DNA from: Microbacterium sp. Root61
GTDB lineage: Bacteria; Actinomycetota; Actinomycetes; Actinomycetales; Microbacteriaceae
Direction: 5' to 3'
DNA: 64,000 nucleotides
Assembly: GCF_001427525.1 (NCBI RefSeq)
Contig: NZ_LMGU01000001.1
Coordinates: forward strand, 901,788-965,787
In this document: one piece after another, positions 59,875 to 64,000 of the stretch
How positions within the stretch are numbered: position 1 is the first letter of the stretch
How the letters are laid out: each line of letters starts with the position of its first letter
Notes under the pieces: model-generated
What the model was told of the DNA's origin: nothing
Seen by the model: the letters and a program-made list of their open reading frames with translations, nothing else
The model's database searches: none
Made by a program: the position numbers and the translations under genes

Positions 59875-61662
59875 CTACTTCGACTCGGTGCCCTCAGCAG
59901 TCCACTCCCAGAAGTTCCACACCGGGCCGGTCTGGTTCGCCATGAAGGTGACGCCCTTGACGCGGTCGGTGTGAGCCTCGAGACCGGGGCTCTGGAACAG
60001 CGGCAGGCCGTAGAAGTTCTCGAAGAGAAGCTTGTCAACCTGCATGCTGGCCGTCTCGACGTCAGCCGGGTCGGTCATGACCTGGATGTCGTTGGCGAGC
60101 TGGTCGATCTCCGGCACGTTGACGCCGTTGTAGTTTCCGCCACCGAAGGAGGCGAAGATCTGCGGGATCGATGCGTTGCCGACACCGGGCGAGATCCAAC
60201 CGAAGATGGACACGTCGTAGATGTCGCTGCCGAGCTGTGCGCCCCAGTCCTCACGGCCGATGTCCTCGACCACGAAGCCGGCTTCCTGAGCCGTTGCCTG
60301 GATGGCCTCGAACGCCGCGACGCGGTTCGGGTTGTTGATGTTGTACAGGATGCGGACGGTCGGGGTCTTGCCGGCGAGGAGCGTCTTGGCGCCCTCGACG
60401 TCGACGTCTGCGTAGGCGTCGGACCCGTTGGTCTTGATGGTCTCCGCGTACGGTGCCGTCTGCGACGTCACGTAGATCTGCGAGTTGAGCACCTCGGCGT
60501 CGGGGTTGACCGGCTTGATGACGGTGTCCACGATCTGCTGACGCGGGATGACCTTCATGAAGGCCTCACGCACGGTCGGGTCGGCGAACTCGCCCTTGAA
60601 CGAGATGTCGACGTGGTCGTACGCGAGCTGCGGACCCGAGAGGATCTGGATGCCCGAGAGGCCCTCGAGGAGGGTCAGCGTGTCGCCACCGGCCTGCGGG
60701 TTGATGATGTCGACCTCACCGTTCTGGAGGGCCGTCACCTGCGCCTGCGAGTCACCGACGAAGCGGAAGACCAGCGTGGAGAACGCGGGGTTGTGGTCAC
60801 CGGTGTACTCCGGGTTCGCCTCGAGCGTCATCGACTGCGTGGGCTCCCACGACTTGACGATGAACGGGCCGTTGGAGAGGTACAGCGACGGGTCGTCCGG
60901 GAGGGACGTCACGTCGAAGCCCGTGTTCCAGAAGTCCGCAGCGGCCTTGATGGTCGCGTTGGGCTCGGCGGGAGCGTCGGCGTCACCCTTGGGGGTGGTC
61001 GTGATGGCCTTCACCAGTTCGTCCACCGTGACGCCGGCCTTGTCGGCGACGACGTGGATCGGCTGGTCGAGCAGCCACACGAGGTTCCAGTCCACGAAGG
61101 GGGTTTCGTAGACGAGCGTCAGGGACTTCTTGTCGTCCGAGACCTCGGGGACGTCGGTGTCGTTCACACCGACGGTCGAGCCGGCGATCGTGAAGTACTG
61201 GGTGCCTGCGGTGACTTCGCCGTCGTCGTTGAACGTCGCGTCATCGAAGTAGCCCGAGGCGATCGCCCAGCCGAGCAGAAGGTCGTCGGTGGTGATGGCT
61301 TCGCCATCGGACCACTTCAGTCCGTCGTTGAGGGTGTACTTGACGGTGAGCGGGTCGTCAGAGACCTTCTCCATCTTTCCGAAGCCCTCGTTGGGGACGA
61401 CCTCCATCTTGTCGTTGATGTACGCGAACGTGTCGTGGGTCGCGTAGTTGACCTTGGAGTTGATGTCGAGGTTGCCCTGCGGCGTGTTCGGGTTGAAGCT
61501 CGAGAGCTCGTTCGTCTCGGCGAGGCTAACCTGCGTGTCGACGACGGGCTGCGTGGTGTTGCCACCACCGCCGGGGCTGGTGCAGGCCGCGAGGGCGACG
61601 GCGGTGACGCCGACTCCTGCTGCTACTGCGAGGGCGCGTACGCGCCAGGTCTTTGCAGACAC
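59875..61662 (-). CDS. oligopeptide ABC transporter substrate-binding lipoprotein
   Basis: 595-residue SBP_bac_5 (OppA/DppA) protein. A lipoprotein signal peptide with lipobox ALAACTSPG (Cys about 27) precedes a low-complexity Gly/Thr linker. Family marks include SDGEAITTDDLLLGWAIASG and the late FENFYGLPLFQS. Start GTG 61662 has AGGAGG seven bases upstream. First gene of the peptide importer cluster; the long spacer and hairpin afterwards suggest it is expressed more than the permeases. Confidence 0.92.
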   Translation of the reverse strand: MSAKTWRVRALAVAAGVGVTAVALAACTSPGGGGNTTQPVVDTQVSLAETNELSSFNPNTPQGNLDINSKVNYATHDTFAYINDKMEVVPNEGFGKMEKVSDDPLTVKYTLNDGLKWSDGEAITTDDLLLGWAIASGYFDDATFNDDGEVTAGTQYFTIAGSTVGVNDTDVPEVSDDKKSLTLVYETPFVDWNLVWLLDQPIHVVADKAGVTVDELVKAITTTPKGDADAPAEPNATIKAAADFWNTGFDVTSLPDDPSLYLSNGPFIVKSWEPTQSMTLEANPEYTGDHNPAFSTLVFRFVGDSQAQVTALQNGEVDIINPQAGGDTLTLLEGLSGIQILSGPQLAYDHVDISFKGEFADPTVREAFMKVIPRQQIVDTVIKPVNPDAEVLNSQIYVTSQTAPYAETIKTNGSDAYADVDVEGAKTLLAGKTPTVRILYNINNPNRVAAFEAIQATAQEAGFVVEDIGREDWGAQLGSDIYDVSIFGWISPGVGNASIPQIFASFGGGNYNGVNVPEIDQLANDIQVMTDPADVETASMQVDKLLFENFYGLPLFQSPGLEAHTDRVKGVTFMANQTGPVWNFWEWTAEGTESK

Positions 61663-61734
61663 TGTGTTTCCTCCTGTGCAAGGGATGAATGCGGCACGCC
61701 GAACCCAGGGGTACGTCGTGTCGCGGATATCGAA

Positions 61735-61763
61735 ACCCTAAGTAAATGCTTAGCGATGGTCAA
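61735..61763 (-). promoter_or_regulatory. sigma-70-type promoter of the peptide importer
   Basis: On the minus strand TTGACC (61763-61758) and TAGGGT (61740-61735) are separated by exactly 17 bases. This is the best -35/-10 pair I found in the window. It gives a leader of about 70 bases for the binding-protein gene. Confidence 0.65.
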
Positions 61764-61809
61764 AACCTCGGGCCAAAACGTTACATACCCTTAACTCAAC
61801 CGTGCCTTG

Positions 61810-62727
61810 ATGTGGCAATCTGACAAGGTGTCCCGGCCAGAATCCCGTTTCCCTAGGAGGGAACCCACGGACCCCGTCGCGCTCGCGCCGTACGACCGCC
61901 GTCGGCTGACGTGGGAGGTCGCCCTCGTGCTCGCCGTGACGGTCGGCAGATCAGCGCTGTACTCGGTCCTGTCGCTGATCCGCTCCTCGCTCCGGGCGCT
62001 CGAAGAGGGCAAGAACCTCAGCGATCAGTCGACCTCGCTCAACCCGGCACGGGACACGCTGGCCCTCTGGGACATCCTGTATCAGCTGCTCGACGTGTTC
62101 TTCGCACTGGCCGCAGTGGCGCTGGTCGTGTACCTGCTGTGGGAGCCCGGCAACAACGCGCTCCGCCGCATCGGGCTGGACTTCCGGCATTTCGGCGGCG
62201 ACCTCGGTCGCGGCATCCTGCTCGCCGCCGTCATCGGCATTCCCGGCCTGGGACTCTACGTCGTCGGCCGGATGCTGGGCGTGACGCTGAACGTGAGCGC
62301 GTCGCCGCTGGATGCCGCGTGGTGGGCGGTGCCGTTGCTCGTGCTGTCGGCTGTGCGCGCCGGGCTGGTCGAAGAGGTCATCTTCATCGGCTACCTGTTC
62401 GACCGGCTGCGCCGCTTCGGCTGGTCCTGGTGGGCGATCATCCTCTCGACCGCCGCGCTGCGCGGCGCCTACCACGCGTACCAGGGCATCGGTGCGATCG
62501 TCGGCAACTTCGTCATGGGCGTCGTCTTCGGCTGGTGCTACAAACGCTGGGGCCGCGTCATGCCGCTCGTGATCGCCCACACCCTCCTGGACGTCGTCGC
62601 CTTCGTCGGCTATCCCATCGCCGCCGCCCTGTGGCCCGGCGTGTTCGGCCCGGCGCCGGTGCCCTCGGGGCCTGTGTCGCCGGGGCCGTCTGGGTCGCCG
62701 GGGCCTTCGGGGTCGCCTACGCCCTGA
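61810..62727 (+). CDS. CPBP-family intramembrane metalloprotease
   Basis: About 305 residues with seven to eight hydrophobic helices. The Abi/CAAX motifs are RAGLVEEVIFIGYLFDRLRR (EE pair about 194), RGAYHAYQG (His) and LVIAHTLLD (His). The usual EExxxR reads EEVIFI with Ile in place of Arg. The C-terminus is a Pro/Gly/Ser repeat tail. Candidate starts are TTG 61807, ATG 61810 and GTG 61828; ATG 61810 is used. Roles in this family include prenyl-protein or bacteriocin-immunity processing; none is supported here. Confidence 0.8.
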   Translation: MWQSDKVSRPESRFPRREPTDPVALAPYDRRRLTWEVALVLAVTVGRSALYSVLSLIRSSLRALEEGKNLSDQSTSLNPARDTLALWDILYQLLDVFFALAAVALVVYLLWEPGNNALRRIGLDFRHFGGDLGRGILLAAVIGIPGLGLYVVGRMLGVTLNVSASPLDAAWWAVPLLVLSAVRAGLVEEVIFIGYLFDRLRRFGWSWWAIILSTAALRGAYHAYQGIGAIVGNFVMGVVFGWCYKRWGRVMPLVIAHTLLDVVAFVGYPIAAALWPGVFGPAPVPSGPVSPGPSGSPGPSGSPTP

Positions 62728-62803
62728 GTGGCGGGTGGGGTCGGGGTCGCCGGGGCCTTGGTTTGCGGAGCGCGTTGGGTCGCGGCATCCGCTCCACCGG
62801 CAC

Positions 62804-62870
62804 CGAGACTGCAACGGAGCGTCGAGACTGCGGGAAACAGCCACAGTCTCGACGTACGGTTGCAGTCTCG
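62804..62870. repeat. palindromic repeat element, copy 1 (intact)
   Basis: Nested inverted repeat: outer 12-base arms CGAGACTGCAAC/GTTGCAGTCTCG are perfect, and inner arms GTCGAGACTG/CAGTCTCGAC (62821-62830 with 62844-62853) are perfect. The whole element can fold into one long interrupted hairpin. It shares about 69 aligned bases with copy 2. Confidence 0.8.
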
Positions 62871-62976
62871 CGGATCTGGGCGCCGGCAGGACCGGGTGGG
62901 GCGGGGTGGCAAGGTCAGGTGGCCGAACGCGTGGGCGGCGCCGGCACCCTTGGCCGCCGCATCCGTTCCTCACCGC

Positions 62977-63043
62977 TGAGACTGCACCGGGACGTCGAGA
63001 CTCCGGGAAATAGCCACAGTCTCGACGTACGGTTGCCGTCTCG
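62977..63043. repeat. palindromic repeat element, copy 2 (degenerate)
   Basis: Same layout as copy 1 at a distance of 173 bases. The central segment CCACAGTCTCGACGTACGG is identical; the outer arms have three mismatches, so this copy has decayed. Confidence 0.8.
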
Positions 63044-63223
63044 CGTGCTGCGCGGTCTCGCGGACCGCAGCGTGGCCTCGCGTGCGCAGACGGGGCTTGG
63101 CAAGGCGCGACGCAGAGTACGCGCCGACCAGCGATTCCTGCACAGGGGCACCACCCCGGGCGGCTCTCCACGAACGCACGGAGTACACGCGTTCGCACGG
63201 CGCGAGGTCGGCACGGTCGACAT

Positions 63224-64000
63224 ATGACGCTGAGCATCGATCCGAGTCCTGCCCCACAGATCGGGGTCGCGTGTCCCGTCGCCTTGATTCGCTCCTGCGA
63301 CGTCGCGCATGCCGATCGGCGGATTGCGAACGGTGAGCTCGTGAGGGTTCGGCGTGGCGTGCTCGCGCCCGCGCAGCAGTGGGCGAAGCTCAAGCCGTGG
63401 GAGCGGTATGTCGCCCGTATCCACGCGGTCGTTCTGCTGCGTCCCGGCGTGGTCATGTGCGGCGAGTCCGCCGCCGTGGTCCTCGGTTTGCCGATCTTCG
63501 GCGAACCGGCCGATGTGCATGTGCTCGACACACCAACGGCGACCGCTCGCCTGCACGGAGGCATCCGGGTGCACACGACGCATGCAGACCGTGCGATCGT
63601 CCAGGTCGGCGGAATCCTCGCCACCTCGATGATCGACACGGTGATCGATGTTGCCCGCTCGCGCCACGGCGCAGTCGGATTGGCCGTGGCGGATGCCGCG
63701 CTCCGCGCTGACCCGGATCTCAGCGTCGAAACCTTCGTGGCCGCCAACGAGTCCCGGGCGAGCATTCGCGGTCGACGCGTGGCGAGGTGGGCACTCCATC
63801 GGGCGACGGCTTTGGCGGAGACACCCCTCGAGTCGGTCAGCCGCGCCGCGATCGAATGGCTCGGATTCGAGGATCCGACGCTGCAGGTGGCGTTTCGCAC
63901 GGGTGGTGCTCTCGACCGCAGCGACATGTGGTGGGAGAAGGCTCGGGTGATCGGCGAGGCCGATGGCGATATCAAGTACGACGGCTCTCTGCAGCCGTCC
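63224..64000 (+). CDS. AbiEi-antitoxin/DUF559-like protein, partial (3' end beyond window)
   Basis: Open from ATG 63224 to the right edge (259 codons, no stop). The first part (CGESAAVVLGLPIFGEPADV, about 84-103) resembles proteins annotated as type IV toxin-antitoxin AbiEi family; the last visible part DRSDMWWEKARVIGEADGDI and KYDG recalls the (D/E)xDG...K core of DUF559/Vsr-like nuclease folds. No partner toxin is visible in the window. The start lacks a Shine-Dalgarno sequence; the family call is tentative. Confidence 0.55.
   Translation, partial: MTLSIDPSPAPQIGVACPVALIRSCDVAHADRRIANGELVRVRRGVLAPAQQWAKLKPWERYVARIHAVVLLRPGVVMCGESAAVVLGLPIFGEPADVHVLDTPTATARLHGGIRVHTTHADRAIVQVGGILATSMIDTVIDVARSRHGAVGLAVADAALRADPDLSVETFVAANESRASIRGRRVARWALHRATALAETPLESVSRAAIEWLGFEDPTLQVAFRTGGALDRSDMWWEKARVIGEADGDIKYDGSLQPS

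Larger units (their letters stand above)
62728..63223. other. 496-base intergenic region with two palindromic repeats
   Basis: No convincing gene on either strand. It contains palindromic elements at 62804-62870 and 62977-63043. The remaining sequence up to the ATG at 63224 shows no clear promoter or Shine-Dalgarno sequence. Confidence 0.7.

Noticed and set aside
59728..61794. A 688-codon open frame on the plus strand
   Set aside because: Antisense to the binding-protein gene, which has a lipobox and clear family motifs; the shadow has none.
62804..63043. CRISPR array
   Set aside because: Only two copies, each a palindrome of its own, one degenerate, with no further repeats and no cas genes.
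1..64000. Insertion sequences, prophage, integrative elements or riboswitches
   Set aside because: No transposase, integrase, phage structural gene, att-like direct repeats or recognisable riboswitch fold was seen.

Overview
The window is chromosomal core DNA of a high-G+C actinobacterium. Gene content points to the Microbacteriaceae and most likely Microbacterium: a C50-carotenoid operon with split cyclase genes, adnAB instead of recBCD/addAB, DUF3107 and DUF3117 proteins, UPF0182, a DUF2342 metalloprotease-like protein and uvrD2. I see no phage, insertion sequence, integrase or CRISPR array. The genus is an inference from content, not from a marker gene.

Layout. 1-3.8 kb: a truncated HtrA protease, an aminotransferase and a convergent nitrilase-family hydrolase. 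3.9-4.4 kb: two identical initiator tRNA genes with an eroded third repeat unit between them, each unit carrying its own terminator. 4.4-10.7 kb: a MarR regulator diverging from idi-crtE-crtB-crtI-crtYe-crtYf-crtEb, in which most neighbours overlap by ATGA; the expected product is a decaprenoxanthin-type C50 carotenoid. 10.7-31 kb: a block whose order recalls Mycobacterium tuberculosis Rv3193c-Rv3211: UPF0182 protein, PDZ/Lon-like protease, DUF2342, cyclodehydratase-like protein, uvrD2, nudC, a phosphotransferase-fold protein, adnB, adnA, DUF3107, a ferritin-like protein and a DEAD-box helicase. 31-38.4 kb: accessory housekeeping genes (SHOCT membrane protein, PHP phosphoesterase, EEP hydrolase, pepP-ggt pair, alpha/beta hydrolase, stress protein).

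38.4-54.4 kb recalls the M. tuberculosis typA-to-mrp region: an MgtE-N/CBS protein, DUF1003, mrp, tatB, O-methyltransferase, DUF3117, a GT-C-like membrane protein, dapE/dapD, ppk2, ddaH, gltA, dapC, ferredoxin, azlCD and typA. 54.5-61.7 kb is an oligopeptide ABC importer whose gene run is interrupted by an opposite-strand PH-domain gene. 61.8-64 kb holds a CPBP protease, about 500 bases with two palindromic repeats, and a truncated AbiEi/DUF559-like gene.

How the genes work together. dapC, dapD and dapE belong to the succinylase route to diaminopimelate/lysine. AdnAB and UvrD2 process DNA ends. The crt operon goes from isopentenyl-PP isomerisation to the cyclised C50 product. The pepP-ggt pair and the peptide importer suggest peptide scavenging. 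Many genes start 6-7 bases after a TAnnnT hexamer without a Shine-Dalgarno sequence, which suggests widespread leaderless transcription; I used this to choose several starts.

The most unusual items are an exact 72-base in-frame tandem duplication in the ferredoxin gene, the initiator-tRNA repeat array, palindromic repeats sharing a 14-mer with that array, a phosphotransferase-fold protein without its catalytic motif, and the uncharacterised UPF0182/PDZ-Lon/DUF2342/cyclodehydratase-like neighbourhood.
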